A stretch of 64,000 nucleotides of DNA from Amphritea pacifica (GTDB lineage Bacteria; Pseudomonadota; Gammaproteobacteria; Pseudomonadales; Balneatricaceae): contig NZ_JAFFZO010000009.1 of assembly GCF_016924145.1 (NCBI RefSeq), positions 74,411 to 138,410 of the forward strand, given 5' to 3'. The notes under the pieces are model-generated. The model was not told the origin of the DNA. It searched no databases and was given only the letters and a program-made list of their open reading frames with translations. Positions 35,200 through 44,007 of this stretch are shown here, in pieces (position 1 is the first letter of the stretch; each line of letters begins with the position of its first letter). Position numbers and translations under genes: made by a program.

Positions 35200-35255
35200 C
35201 TCATCGATGTCTGTGAGAGTATGGCCAGTCTGATGTTAATCGGGCTGGCCCTGCC

Positions 35256-35301
35256 GATGACCCGGTTACAGGTTGCACCGCCTGCAACCGGGTCATCTTT
35301 T
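35256..35301 (+). terminator. Rho-independent terminator of the 573-aa/DUF3726 unit
   Basis: A 17-bp stem with one mismatch (arms 35256-35272 and 35281-35297, core GATGACCCGG/CCGGGTCATC) followed by TTTTC. It is clearly oriented for the plus strand. Confidence 0.8.
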
Positions 35302-35377
35302 CATTATTAACTTATACCGCTCCATCTCATCCGCTGGCATACTGGCTACTCACTTATATCGATACAGCACCAAAACT

Positions 35378-36112
35378 ATGCTATATACCCTGCCGGAACT
35401 ACTGGCCGTCCTGATCGTAACCTGCGGTATCGCCCTGCAAACCGTGGTGGGGATCGGCTATGGTCTGGTGGCAGCGCCTCTGCTCTATCTGATCGATCCG
35501 GTCTATGTGCCCGGCCCGATTCTGTTAGTGGGTTTCGGGCTGGCGCTGATGATGGTGATCCGCGAACGCCGGGAACTGCGCTGGAAGCGGGTAATGCCCG
35601 CTATTCTGGCCCGGGTGCCGGGGGCCTGGTGTGGCGCCGCTCTGTTAGTGGCAATACCGCAGTACGCCCTGAGTCTTTTTTTTGGTTTTTCGGTGCTCAG
35701 TGCGGTACTGCTCAGTCTGTGGCGCTTGAGCATCCCGACTACGCCCATCACTCTGACCCTCGCTGGCTTTCTGTCCGGCATCACCGGTACTGCCACTTCT
35801 GTGGGAGGCCCTCCGATTGCGCTGGTGTATCAACAGCAGGACCGGGTGACCGCCCGCAGTGAGATCGCCGCGTTTCTGCTGATCGGCACGCCGGTATCTA
35901 TCATCATGCTGATCCATCAGGGCAGCCTTGACTGGCACACCGCCCACCTCAGTCTGAAACTATTGCCGGGGCTGTTTTCAGGCTTTTTTCTGGCCCGGCT
36001 GATCGATGGAAAACTCACCACAACCTCGGCCAAACCACTGTTGCTGGCGGTCTCCGGCGCATCGGCGTTAATGGTGACCATTAAGGGGCTGATGGGCTGG
36101 CTGGGACACTGA
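35378..36112 (+). CDS. TauE/SafE-family sulfite exporter-like membrane protein
   Basis: 244 aa from an ATG at 35378 (MLYTLPELLAVLIVTCG). An upstream start at 35273 would lie in the terminator and is rejected. There are about 7-8 hydrophobic segments and the two TauE repeats, each with the Gly/Pro-rich motif (GIGYGLVAAPLLYLI and GTATSVGGPPIALVYQ). Family members export sulfite, sulfoacetate or other organosulfur anions. There is no sulfonate gene nearby, so the substrate is open. Confidence 0.85.
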   Translation: MLYTLPELLAVLIVTCGIALQTVVGIGYGLVAAPLLYLIDPVYVPGPILLVGFGLALMMVIRERRELRWKRVMPAILARVPGAWCGAALLVAIPQYALSLFFGFSVLSAVLLSLWRLSIPTTPITLTLAGFLSGITGTATSVGGPPIALVYQQQDRVTARSEIAAFLLIGTPVSIIMLIHQGSLDWHTAHLSLKLLPGLFSGFFLARLIDGKLTTTSAKPLLLAVSGASALMVTIKGLMGWLGH

Positions 36113-36192
36113 TATCCAGACCCCATAATTTAAAAATTAGAGCTGATGGCGATCTTGAAATATAATGCCACCTTTTCCAACAGGACTCCCCC

Positions 36193-37374
36193 ATGGCAAC
36201 TATCGGTACACCGTTCTCTTCCTCTGCAACTAAAGTTCTGCTGTGTGGTTCTGGTGAACTGGGTAAAGAGGTGGTCATTGAACTGCAGCGTTATGGCTGT
36301 GAAGTGATTGCCTGTGACCGCTATGATAACGCGCCGGCGATGCAGGTGGCGGACCGCTCCTATACCTTTTCCATGCTGGATGGCGCCGAACTGCGCCGGG
36401 TGATTGAGCTTGAAAAACCCGATTATATCGTGCCGGAGATTGAAGCGATCTCGACCGATACCCTGGTTGAACTGGAGCAGGAAGGCTTTCATGTAGTGCC
36501 GACCGCCAATGCTGCGCGTCTGACCATGAACCGCGAAGGTATCCGTCGTCTGGCGGCAGAAGAACTGGGCATTCCCACCTCCCACTATCAGTTTGTCGAT
36601 AACTTCACTGACTTTGAAAAGGCCGTGGCCGGGATCGGGATGCCCTGCGTGGTGAAACCGATTATGAGCTCATCCGGCAAAGGCCAGAGCACCATTAAAA
36701 GCGCTACGGATATTGAAACCAGCTGGACCTACGCTCAGGAAGGCGGTCGCGCCGGTGCTGGTCGGGTGATCGTTGAAGGATTTGTCGATTTCGATTATGA
36801 GATCACCCTGCTGACCATCCGCCATATTCTGGGCACCAGCTTCTGCCAGCCAATCGGACACCGGCAGGAAGATGGGGATTATCGTGAGTCCTGGCAGCCA
36901 CAGGCGATGAGCGAGATAGCACTGAACCGGGCGAAAGAGATCGCCGAAAAAGTTACCGGCGCACTCGGCGGCCGGGGTATCTTCGGGGTTGAACTGTTTA
37001 TCAAAGGTGATGAGGTGTATTTCAGCGAAGTATCCCCCCGCCCACACGATACCGGCATGGTCACCATGATCTCCCAGGACCTGTCCCAGTTTGCCCTGCA
37101 CGCCCGCGCAATCTTAGGCCTGCCGATCCCCAACATTGTGCAGCATGGCCCATCCGCCTCCGCCGTGATACTGATCGAAGGCGAATCGAAAAACCTGAGT
37201 TTTTCTAACCTGGAAGCCGCCCTCGCTGTCCCCGATACTCAATTGCGCCTGTTCGGCAAACCTGAAGTCAGCGGCAAACGCCGCATGGGCGTTGCGCTGG
37301 CGCGGGGGGCGGATGTCGATGATGCTAAGGAAAAGGCTTTGGCCGCCGCAGGGGCTGTTAATACAAGTTGCTAG
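36193..37374 (+). CDS. purT: Formate-dependent phosphoribosylglycinamide formyltransferase
   Basis: 393 aa ATP-grasp enzyme that adds formate to GAR in purine synthesis. [21 protein letters not shown] near the N-terminus, the ATP-grasp stretch [14 protein letters not shown] (about 154-167), and [14 protein letters not shown] are PurT hallmarks. A TATAAT at 36161-36166 may be its -10. The stop TAG is supplied by the CTAGACG motif of a repeat that begins at 37371, and the last residues (VNTSC) may have been altered by its arrival. Confidence 0.96.
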   Translation: MATIGTPFSSSATKVLLCGSGELGKEVVIELQRYGCEVIACDRYDNAPAMQVADRSYTFSMLDGAELRRVIELEKPDYIVPEIEAISTDTLVELEQEGFHVVPTANAARLTMNREGIRRLAAEELGIPTSHYQFVDNFTDFEKAVAGIGMPCVVKPIMSSSGKGQSTIKSATDIETSWTYAQEGGRAGAGRVIVEGFVDFDYEITLLTIRHILGTSFCQPIGHRQEDGDYRESWQPQAMSEIALNRAKEIAEKVTGALGGRGIFGVELFIKGDEVYFSEVSPRPHDTGMVTMISQDLSQFALHARAILGLPIPNIVQHGPSASAVILIEGESKNLSFSNLEAALAVPDTQLRLFGKPEVSGKRRMGVALARGADVDDAKEKALAAAGAVNTSC

Positions 37375-37499
37375 ACGTCGCTTCGCCTAAAAGCAGCCGC
37401 CAGACGTCGCTTCGCGACTTGCTAGTGGTTAGATGGAAACTTCGTTTCCTTGCTAGAAAAAGCATTTTTAAAAACCGTCAGACTGGCGGTTTTTTTTTG
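37371..37499. repeat. Left copy of inverted terminator-bearing repeat
   Basis: Contains AGACGTCGCTTCGC twice (37373 and 37402), then CTAG-bounded small hairpins (GGAAAC-TTC-GTTTCC), the 15-mer CTTGCTAGAAAAAGC, and a terminator hairpin AAAAACCGTC/GGCGGTTTTT with a T9 run (37470-37499). The part 37421-37499 is present again, inverted, at 38237-38310. It provides the stop codon of purT. Confidence 0.7.
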
Positions 37500-37675
37500 T
37501 TGGCACAAGAGACAATAATGTTTGTCTGACGCTTTATGTTTTGGCACTATCGAATCACAAAGGAAACGTAGCCACAATTCCACAGATAAGAATCTCTCAT
37601 TATCAGAGAGAAAATTCAGTCACTGTAATAGGCTCAACTAATTTTGAATTAGACAACGTTAGCTTAGAGGGAACT

Positions 37676-38215
37676 ATGAAAAAAATTATCATTACTTTTA
37701 TTATGCTCACGTTATCAACCATGTTTATAGGTTGCGCTCAAAATGTCTCCGAGTTAAAGCCAGCGATAACGGGGCCAGTTTTCAGTCAGATAGAGTCTCC
37801 CCCGAAAGGACATGGTGGAATCTATATTTTCAGACCTCTTTTTTCTGACTATTTATCCAAAGATATCGCCAACATCTCGCTAAATGATTCCAATGCTCTA
37901 GCACTCCCTTTTGGCGCTTATCTATATGAAAGCTTACCCGCAGGAAAATACTCACTATCTGTCTCTCCTGTCAGAGATGCCTCCGCCCTCTGGAACAAAA
38001 CTCATGAAGTCGAAATAAAAACGGGAGAAAATGTTTACGTTGCAATCTGGGCTAACAAGGATGTTTCTGAAAATTTGAGTGTGATGCTTATATCTCCAAC
38101 GTTAGTTGTTCCATCATTATCTTATACATCTAAAGATCAATCCGTGTTTATCGAAGTAGTGAATGAAGATATGGCTATACCAGCCCTGTCTCAATGCGTC
38201 TCCGTTATTCAATAA
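37676..38215 (+). CDS. Low-GC lipoprotein of unknown function
   Basis: 179 aa from an ATG at 37676 with AGAGGG upstream; the longer frame to 37541 is not supported. It has a lipoprotein signal (MKKIIITFIMLTLSTMFIGC, Cys at residue 20). The mature part GGIYIFRPLF...LPFGAYLYESLPAGKYSLSV resembles DUF2846-type lipoproteins with a beta-rich fold. Codon use is clearly AT-richer than neighbouring genes. The gene sits alone between two inverted repeat copies, each with a terminator, which suggests it arrived as a unit. Confidence 0.7.
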   Translation: MKKIIITFIMLTLSTMFIGCAQNVSELKPAITGPVFSQIESPPKGHGGIYIFRPLFSDYLSKDIANISLNDSNALALPFGAYLYESLPAGKYSLSVSPVRDASALWNKTHEVEIKTGENVYVAIWANKDVSENLSVMLISPTLVVPSLSYTSKDQSVFIEVVNEDMAIPALSQCVSVIQ

Positions 38216-38236
38216 AAGTGCTGTTTCATTCTCGAC

Positions 38237-38310
38237 AAAAAAACCGCCAGTCGGCGGTTTTAATAGCTTTTTCTAGCAAGAAAAACGAAGTTTTTCGTCT
38301 AGCCACCAGC
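38237..38310. repeat. Right copy of inverted terminator-bearing repeat
   Basis: Reverse complement of 37421-37499 with some substitutions. It holds the terminator AAAACCGCC/GGCGGTTTT (38240-38261), GCTTTTTCTAGCAAG (exact inverse of the left 15-mer) and the hairpin GAAAAAC-GAA-GTTTTTC bounded by CTAG. The stop codon of the proV-like gene (TAG at 38299-38301 on the minus strand) lies in its GCTAGACG motif. The terminator serves both the lipoprotein gene and the ABC operon. Confidence 0.7.
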
Positions 38311-39552
38311 AGGAGCCGGAGGCTCCGTTCTAGCGACTTCTTTGCTCTCATTCCCCAACACCTCAGCCAGGGTGCTTCTGGAAAGCTGTCCTGTCACCTC
38401 TCCCTGGTCATCAATCACCGGTAGGGAATACTGGGCGTTCAGTGTATCCGGGATAACTGTTTCCAGCACCGCATCCTGCGAGATCGCTTCTAATTCTTCG
38501 CAATGCGCTGATGTCAGTTTCGCCTTTTTATCAGTATCATAAACAGCCTGCAGCTTTTGCTCTGTCAGAACCCCCTGATAACCGTCTTCGTTAACGTAAT
38601 AGCCGTAATCCCCTTTGAAACCTTTCATCTGTTTCAGGGCTTCTCCGATAGTATCTGCCGTTATCCGGTTGACCGGATCTTTCATCACGGTTTCCACCGT
38701 CAGAGCCCGGGCACGGTTTACATCCCGAACGAAGGCTTCCACATAATCATCGGCAGGATGCAAAAGAATATCTTCTGGCTCCCCCTGCTGCACCATCTCG
38801 CCGTCTTTCAGAATGGCAATCCGATCACCGATTCTCAACGCTTCATCGAGGTCATGGGTGATGAAGATAATGGTCTTGTGCAGTTTTTGCTGCAGTTCAA
38901 TCAGCTGATCCTGCATCTCTGATCGGATCAGTGGATCCAGTGCCGAAAACGCTTCATCCATCAGCAGAATCTCTGCATCGGTACAGAGTGCCCGGGCCAG
39001 TCCAACCCGCTGCTGCTGTCCGCCGGAAAGCTGAGCGGGATACTGATCTTCATACCCGGCCAGACCAACGGTTTCTAACCACTCTTTCGCTTTGGCACCA
39101 CGTTCAGTTTTGCTGACGCCCTGAATAGCAAGGCCATAGGCGACATTATCAACTACCGATTTGTGGGGCAACAGACCGAATCGCTGGAACACCATCGACA
39201 TTTTATGACGACGAAACTGCTCCAGCTCTTTTTGCGGCAGCTTCATCACATCAGTACCTTCGACTTCGATCACGCCCTCGGTGGGGTCGATCAGTCGGTT
39301 GAAGTGACGAATCAGGGTTGATTTACCCGACCCCGAGAGCCCCATAATAACGAAGATCTCCCCTTTATTGATGGTCAGGTTAATATCCTTTAAACCCAGG
39401 GTATGGCCGGTTTCAGCCAGAATCTCATCTTTGCTTTTTCCGGCATGAACCAGTGGCATAAACTTCTTCGGATTATTGCCAAACAGTTTATACAGCCCCT
39501 CTATTTTGATCAGTGTGACAGGTTCCGTCGTGTCTATCTTAGCTTCAACCAT
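38299..39552 (-). CDS. proV: Glycine betaine/proline ABC transporter ATP-binding protein (ProV-like)
   Basis: 417 aa from an ATG at 39552 that overlaps the permease stop by 8 nt. A longer frame to 39633 overlaps the permease and is rejected. Walker A is GLSGSGKSTL (about residues 60-69), signature LSGGQQQRV, Walker B ILLMDEAFSALD, H-loop FITHD. Two C-terminal CBS domains (about 275-405) are the ionic-strength sensor of OpuA/ProV proteins. The last residues (ARTEPPAPAGG) are coded inside the adjoining repeat and look like an acquired tail. Confidence 0.92.
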   Translation of the reverse strand: MVEAKIDTTEPVTLIKIEGLYKLFGNNPKKFMPLVHAGKSKDEILAETGHTLGLKDINLTINKGEIFVIMGLSGSGKSTLIRHFNRLIDPTEGVIEVEGTDVMKLPQKELEQFRRHKMSMVFQRFGLLPHKSVVDNVAYGLAIQGVSKTERGAKAKEWLETVGLAGYEDQYPAQLSGGQQQRVGLARALCTDAEILLMDEAFSALDPLIRSEMQDQLIELQQKLHKTIIFITHDLDEALRIGDRIAILKDGEMVQQGEPEDILLHPADDYVEAFVRDVNRARALTVETVMKDPVNRITADTIGEALKQMKGFKGDYGYYVNEDGYQGVLTEQKLQAVYDTDKKAKLTSAHCEELEAISQDAVLETVIPDTLNAQYSLPVIDDQGEVTGQLSRSTLAEVLGNESKEVARTEPPAPAGG

Positions 39553-40444
39553 TATCCATGCCCTCCAGATATCGCTGACTCCGTTTGGCATACGCCTGAG
39601 AGACACGGTCAAAAATGATCGCCAGTGCGACAATCGCCAGGCCGTTTAATAATCCCAGGGTAAAATACTGATTGGTAATGGATTTCAGCACCGGTTGTCC
39701 GAGCCCTTTCACCCCGATCATCGAAGCGATAACCACCATTGAGAGGGCCATCATAATGGTCTGGTTGATACCTGCCATGATGGTCGGCATCGCCAGAGGT
39801 AACTGAACCCCCATCAACCGCTGGACTGAGCTGGCCCCATAAGCGGTAGCCGCCTCCAACACATCCTTATCCACCAGCCGGATACCCAGGTTAGTCAGGC
39901 GGATAACCGGGGGAATCGCATAGATCACCACCGCGATCACACCGGGAATTTTACCGATACCGAGCAGCATAACCACCGGAATAAGATAAACGAAGGCCGG
40001 CATGGTTTGCATGATATCCAGCATCGGCGTGACGGCCATCTGGACCCGGTCTGAGCGGGCCATGGCTATACCGATTGGCACACCCAGTACTATCGCCATC
40101 AGGGTACAAACCAGAATAATACTCATGGTGCGCATGGTATCGTCCCACATGCCGAAATAACCGATCAGAAAGAACGAGATGACTACCCCCAGACTGAGCT
40201 TCCATGAACGGCTGGACAGATAGGCCAGACCCGCCACTATTGCGATGATCAGCCACCATGGCGTTGCTAACAACAACTTTTCAAACCACACCAGAAAGGA
40301 TAGCAGCGGATCAAAAAAGCCCTCTATCATCTCACCGTATTCCCGCGAAAACTCCCGGTAACCGGTGTCCAGAAATTTACGGATATCCCGCAACTCACCC
40401 CTGCTAAGCTGGGGAATCTCACTTAACCAGCCTGAATCAGCCAT
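39545..40444 (-). CDS. proW: Glycine betaine/proline ABC transporter permease (ProW-like)
   Basis: 299 aa inner-membrane protein with about 6-7 transmembrane segments. The BPD_transp_1 EAA loop is visible in EAATAYGASSVQRLMGVQLPLAMPTIMAGINQ (about residues 195-225). It carries the ProW-type N-terminal extension before the first helix. It lies between the solute-binding and ATPase genes with an overlap to proV, and forms the channel of the osmoprotectant importer. Confidence 0.92.
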   Translation of the reverse strand: MADSGWLSEIPQLSRGELRDIRKFLDTGYREFSREYGEMIEGFFDPLLSFLVWFEKLLLATPWWLIIAIVAGLAYLSSRSWKLSLGVVISFFLIGYFGMWDDTMRTMSIILVCTLMAIVLGVPIGIAMARSDRVQMAVTPMLDIMQTMPAFVYLIPVVMLLGIGKIPGVIAVVIYAIPPVIRLTNLGIRLVDKDVLEAATAYGASSVQRLMGVQLPLAMPTIMAGINQTIMMALSMVVIASMIGVKGLGQPVLKSITNQYFTLGLLNGLAIVALAIIFDRVSQAYAKRSQRYLEGMDNG

Positions 40445-40524
40445 ATTTTACCTCTTTCAGAAACAACACTGCCCGATTACCAAGGCAACCGGGCAGTGAC
40501 GTATTACAACAATCCACCAGGCGT

Positions 40525-41517
40525 TTATTGCAAGGCGTGCTTAACTTTGTCAGCAACCTCTGCAGAAACCCAGGGAGTCCAAAGATCTTCATATTCTGTC
40601 AGGAAATACTCTGCAGCCACCTCCCCATCGGCCTGATTCTCCTCCATCCAGGCCAGCAAACCATTCAGCTGGTTATTGGTCAGAGAACGGTGAGACACAT
40701 AGCTATAGGCTGCGGGAGATGTTTCTGCAAAACTCTCGGTGGTGACGGTCTGCACCAGTGAAGGCGGATACATAGTAGGATGCGGATCAACACACTCGTT
40801 AGCAGAGATACAGTCGATATAATGCTGTTTATCAATGCCGGAACCAAAATCAACTTTTACCATTTTGTATTTACCCAGTACTGCGGTGGGTGCCCAGTAA
40901 TAGCCAAACCACGGCTCTTCACGGGTAAACGCCTTTGCGATAGAACCGGCCAGACCCGCACCCGAACCCGGATCGATAAGATCAAAACCGGCATCCTCCA
41001 GCTTTAACGCCTTAAACAGATTACTGGCACTGATCTGACAGTTCCAACCCGCCGGACAACCATAGAAAGCCGATTTAGTGTCATCTTCCGGGTGGGTAAA
41101 CAACTTAGCGTGCTTTTTTATACCCTCAATGGTCGCTAACTCCGGGTATTTTTTCACCAAATATTCCGGCACCCAGAACCCCTCTTCACCACCATCAGAG
41201 AGTGAGTTACCGGCGTAACGCAGACGCTTCTCAGCGACACCTTTGTCCAGCGCATCGCGCATGGAGTTACTCCACATCTCCGGGGCAATATCCGGTTCGC
41301 CTTTCTCAATCATCGAAGTACCCGTCGGCATGGTATCACCGGGTACAAGCTCAGCGGCACAGCCATACCCATGCTCCAGAATGAACTTATCAACATTGGC
41401 AATCAAAGTGGCTGAACTCCAGTTCATATCCGCGATAGTCACCTTGCCACATTCATCTGCAGCCTGTGCCTGGCCAAAGGCTAATAGCATTGCAGATGCA
41501 GCTATCAGTTTTCTCAT
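40525..41517 (-). CDS. proX: Glycine betaine/proline ABC transporter substrate-binding protein (ProX-like)
   Basis: 330 aa periplasmic protein with a signal peptide ending AQA (MRKLIAASAMLLAFGQAQA). OpuAC-type fold: CGKVTIADMNWSSATLIANVDKFILEHGYG, then PGDTMPTGTSMIEKGEPDIAPEMW, and several Trp residues that could form the aromatic cage for a quaternary ammonium group. First gene of the minus-strand proXWV operon, with TGGAGG upstream and divergent from a marR-type gene. Confidence 0.92.
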   Translation of the reverse strand: MRKLIAASAMLLAFGQAQAADECGKVTIADMNWSSATLIANVDKFILEHGYGCAAELVPGDTMPTGTSMIEKGEPDIAPEMWSNSMRDALDKGVAEKRLRYAGNSLSDGGEEGFWVPEYLVKKYPELATIEGIKKHAKLFTHPEDDTKSAFYGCPAGWNCQISASNLFKALKLEDAGFDLIDPGSGAGLAGSIAKAFTREEPWFGYYWAPTAVLGKYKMVKVDFGSGIDKQHYIDCISANECVDPHPTMYPPSLVQTVTTESFAETSPAAYSYVSHRSLTNNQLNGLLAWMEENQADGEVAAEYFLTEYEDLWTPWVSAEVADKVKHALQ

Positions 41518-41559
41518 GATGCCTCCATGATCTTTCGAACTAATTAATTTGATCTGTAT

Positions 41560-41577
41560 ATATTAGTCTTCTAATAT
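41560..41577. promoter_or_regulatory. Inverted repeat, candidate MarR operator
   Basis: ATATTAG-TCTT-CTAATAT, 7-bp arms with a 4-bp spacer, in the AT-rich divergent region between the proX-like and marR-type genes. Size and symmetry fit MarR-family operators. Confidence 0.5.
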
Positions 41578-41689
41578 TTAGAACTCAAACTATTATTGTC
41601 TTGCTTATTTGTACTGCACAGACTCTGGGCTATACTCGCACAACTTTTTAACGCTGCCGTTTTCTGAAACAGTCCCTTTAAGGGGTAAC

Positions 41690-42205
41690 ATGAGTGAACA
41701 GATGAAGATGACTAACCCCGATCCCTGCTGGCAGGATGTTCTGATTGAACTGAGAAAGATCATCCGGGCGACCGATCTTCAATCCAAGCGTGTGGTAAAG
41801 TCCTGTGGACTGACCATTCCACAGGTGATGGTTTTACGTGCGATAAAACAACTGGGTGATGTTACGGTAAAACGGATCTCTGATGATGTCTCTCTTAGCC
41901 AGGCGACCGTTACCACGATTATGAACCGCCTGGAAGAGCGCCAGTTGGTCGAGCGTATTCGCAGCGAAACAGACCGCAGAATCGTCAATGCACGACTAAC
42001 AGCAAGTGGGAACCAGGTGCTAGAAACCGTTCCGCCTCTGCTACATGAAGCGTTTATTCACCGCTTTGAAAGCCTGGAAAGCCGACAGCAACAGCATATT
42101 TTTTCCTCACTGCAACAGGTTGCCGGAATGATGGATGCAGAGTCCCTGGATGCTGCCCCGCTGCTGGATATCGCAGCACCAACCCGCGAACGAACAGATA
42201 AATAA
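41690..42205 (+). CDS. MarR-family transcriptional regulator
   Basis: 171 aa from an ATG at 41690 with AAGGGG upstream; a start at 41609 is unsupported. Winged HTH: TIPQVMVLRAIKQLGDVTVKRISDDVSLSQATVTTIMNRLEERQLVERIRSETDRRIVNARLT (about residues 40-105), with the conserved wing D-R-R. It is similar in layout to EctR-like regulators of osmolyte genes. It is divergent from the betaine transporter and probably represses it. The stop is directly adjacent to the convergent CobW-type gene. Confidence 0.85.
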   Translation: MSEQMKMTNPDPCWQDVLIELRKIIRATDLQSKRVVKSCGLTIPQVMVLRAIKQLGDVTVKRISDDVSLSQATVTTIMNRLEERQLVERIRSETDRRIVNARLTASGNQVLETVPPLLHEAFIHRFESLESRQQQHIFSSLQQVAGMMDAESLDAAPLLDIAAPTRERTDK

Positions 42206-43201
42206 TCAGTACCGGACAGCCATAGCAAGTAGCTGTCGTTCGAGTGCTGCCGCGTCGACGGGTTGCTGACCAATCACTTCAATCCTGCTATCCATCACCT
42301 CATCCAGCGCCTGAACCTTCAATACAGAATCCGCCATATTAAAAGCGAAGATGCCCTCACTGGTAATAAACACGGCTTTAAGGCGTTCCGCCTCTATACC
42401 CATCAGGAGCGGCTCAAGCTCTGAGTAATCAAACTCAAATTCCGGACTAAAGATCCAGCCACTGCTGTAATAGCCTTCGCTCTGATTATCTTTGCGAAGG
42501 TAGCCACATTCAGGTAGCTCATCGTCAGCCTGAAAATGATCATGTTGATGATCTGAATGCTGATGGGATTCTGCCCCAGTGATTGAGTTATGTTTTGAAT
42601 CCTTATCCAGCCATGTGAGGCTTAGCTGACCATCAGAACAACTGACAACAGGAGGATTGCAGACCAGCGTTTGCAGATATTCCACTAACTGCTCAGTCTC
42701 ATTGCCGCGGTACAGGTCTGCTTTATGGGCCACCACCCGATCGGCAACCTGCAGCTGCTGGTTGAAAGTATCATTATCGGTATAGCGGGGATCTGATAGT
42801 TTTCGGGCGTCCACCAGTGTAATGGTGCTGCGCAGATCGAGAACATCCTGATAGTGTGGCTGCTGCAGCACCCGAATCACTTCCAGTGGATGCCCCAGCC
42901 CTGTCGGCTCAATAAGGATACGATCAGGTTTGGCCTGACGAATCAACTGACTCAGGGCAACCTGCATCGGGATTCCCGCAGCACAACACATACAGCCGCC
43001 GGGCACCTCCCGCATAAACACCCCGGTTGCCTGCTGCTCATTGCCCAGCAGACTGGCATCGATACCCACCTCACCAAACTCATTCACCAGCACCGCCCAG
43101 CGTTCATCAGCCGGTTTATGGGTTAACAGGTATTGAATAGCGGTGGTTTTCCCCACACCGAGAAAACCGGTAATAATATTGGTAGGAATCTGACGGAACA
43201 T
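42206..43201 (-). CDS. CobW/ZNG-type GTP-binding metallochaperone
   Basis: 331 aa G3E P-loop GTPase. Walker A GFLGVGKTT (residues 12-20), the metal-binding CxCC in GGCMCCAAG (Cys 70, 72, 73), Walker B ILIEPTGLGHP, and a TK-like AHKADLY base motif. A His-rich loop (HQHSDHQHDH, near 210) and the C-terminal CobW_C domain follow. Such proteins deliver zinc to client enzymes under zinc starvation. A perfect Zur-like palindrome lies 17-49 nt upstream of the start, which strongly supports zinc-responsive control. Confidence 0.9.
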   Translation of the reverse strand: MFRQIPTNIITGFLGVGKTTAIQYLLTHKPADERWAVLVNEFGEVGIDASLLGNEQQATGVFMREVPGGCMCCAAGIPMQVALSQLIRQAKPDRILIEPTGLGHPLEVIRVLQQPHYQDVLDLRSTITLVDARKLSDPRYTDNDTFNQQLQVADRVVAHKADLYRGNETEQLVEYLQTLVCNPPVVSCSDGQLSLTWLDKDSKHNSITGAESHQHSDHQHDHFQADDELPECGYLRKDNQSEGYYSSGWIFSPEFEFDYSELEPLLMGIEAERLKAVFITSEGIFAFNMADSVLKVQALDEVMDSRIEVIGQQPVDAAALERQLLAMAVRY

Positions 43202-43217
43202 TGATAAGATCTTAAAT

Positions 43218-43250
43218 GGATTAATTTGTTATAATATAACAAATTAATCC
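43218..43250. promoter_or_regulatory. Zur-type operator (perfect 33-bp palindrome)
   Basis: 16-bp arms around the central A at 43234. The core TGTTATAATATAACA matches the proteobacterial Zur box (GTTATAnTATAAC). It lies directly upstream of the CobW-type gene and would overlap its promoter (TATAAT is within the core). Confidence 0.8.
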
Positions 43251-43324
43251 CGGTGCGTCACAATTATCGGTGAACAAAGGAAGGATATGAGCCCGCAGAT
43301 TGCGTGCTTAACCAGGACTCTCAG

Positions 43325-43996
43325 CTAATCCCGTAGCACCTGCTCAAGCTGGGTAAGCTTTGCAACCATTTCCTCATTCTGATCAGCCTGAGCCAGTGCA
43401 TGAGAGATATGCACGCTATCTAAAAACTGATGATAACGATTATCGGATCTCAGCAAACTTCTTTCGGCTACAGAGCTTTGCAGCAAAAGTGAGTAATACT
43501 CCTCAACATCGGCAATCGACCACTTATCCTGATCCAGCAGAGCATGCATCCGCGACACGACTGGTGCTGAGGCAACACTGTTCGCCGTTGCGCCAATATC
43601 CACCTCTGTACCGGTTTGAAGTATCGGACTTGCCTGCCTGCTCAATACCCAATAGCAACCACCAGCAACCAGGAACAAACACACCGTCAAAGTCAGCCAT
43701 CTCCCCGTCACCTTACTGGGCGGCATTGCTGCCGGATTAGACAGAACATCCTGATGTGTAGCCGGCATAACGCTATTAACATCCTTGTGGAGTTCACTTA
43801 TCAGGCCATTATGAACCTCTTCCATAAGCAGATGCGGCTGAGTCCGGTCCCCATCGCAAGATTCGCCGACGGGCTGAGTCTGATCACCACGATTTACTAA
43901 ATGATTAATAAAGTGGCGGCGCAGACGACGGTACTCAAGTGTGTCTAACTCTCCATTTGAGTAGCGACAGCACAGTTCATACAGACTCCGGCTCAT
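43325..43996 (-). CDS. T6SS-linked membrane protein of unknown function
   Basis: 223 aa with one transmembrane helix (WLTLTVCLFLVAGGCYWVL, about residues 99-117). The N-terminal cytosolic region begins SLYELCCRYSNGELDTLEYRRLRR, and the periplasmic C-terminus holds helical segments (VEEYYSLLLQ, EEMVAKLTQLEQVL). It starts 11 nt after the ppkA stop, with AGAGG before the ATG, and ends the T6SS gene series. I know no function. The layout suggests a small partner of the membrane kinase. Confidence 0.6.
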   Translation of the reverse strand: MSRSLYELCCRYSNGELDTLEYRRLRRHFINHLVNRGDQTQPVGESCDGDRTQPHLLMEEVHNGLISELHKDVNSVMPATHQDVLSNPAAMPPSKVTGRWLTLTVCLFLVAGGCYWVLSRQASPILQTGTEVDIGATANSVASAPVVSRMHALLDQDKWSIADVEEYYSLLLQSSVAERSLLRSDNRYHQFLDSVHISHALAQADQNEEMVAKLTQLEQVLRD

Positions 43997-44007
43997 AGCT
44001 TTGTCCT

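Noticed and set aside
37371-37420. CRISPR-like repeats
   Set aside because: Only two copies of a 14-mer 29 nt apart; part of a dispersed palindromic repeat, not a spacer array.
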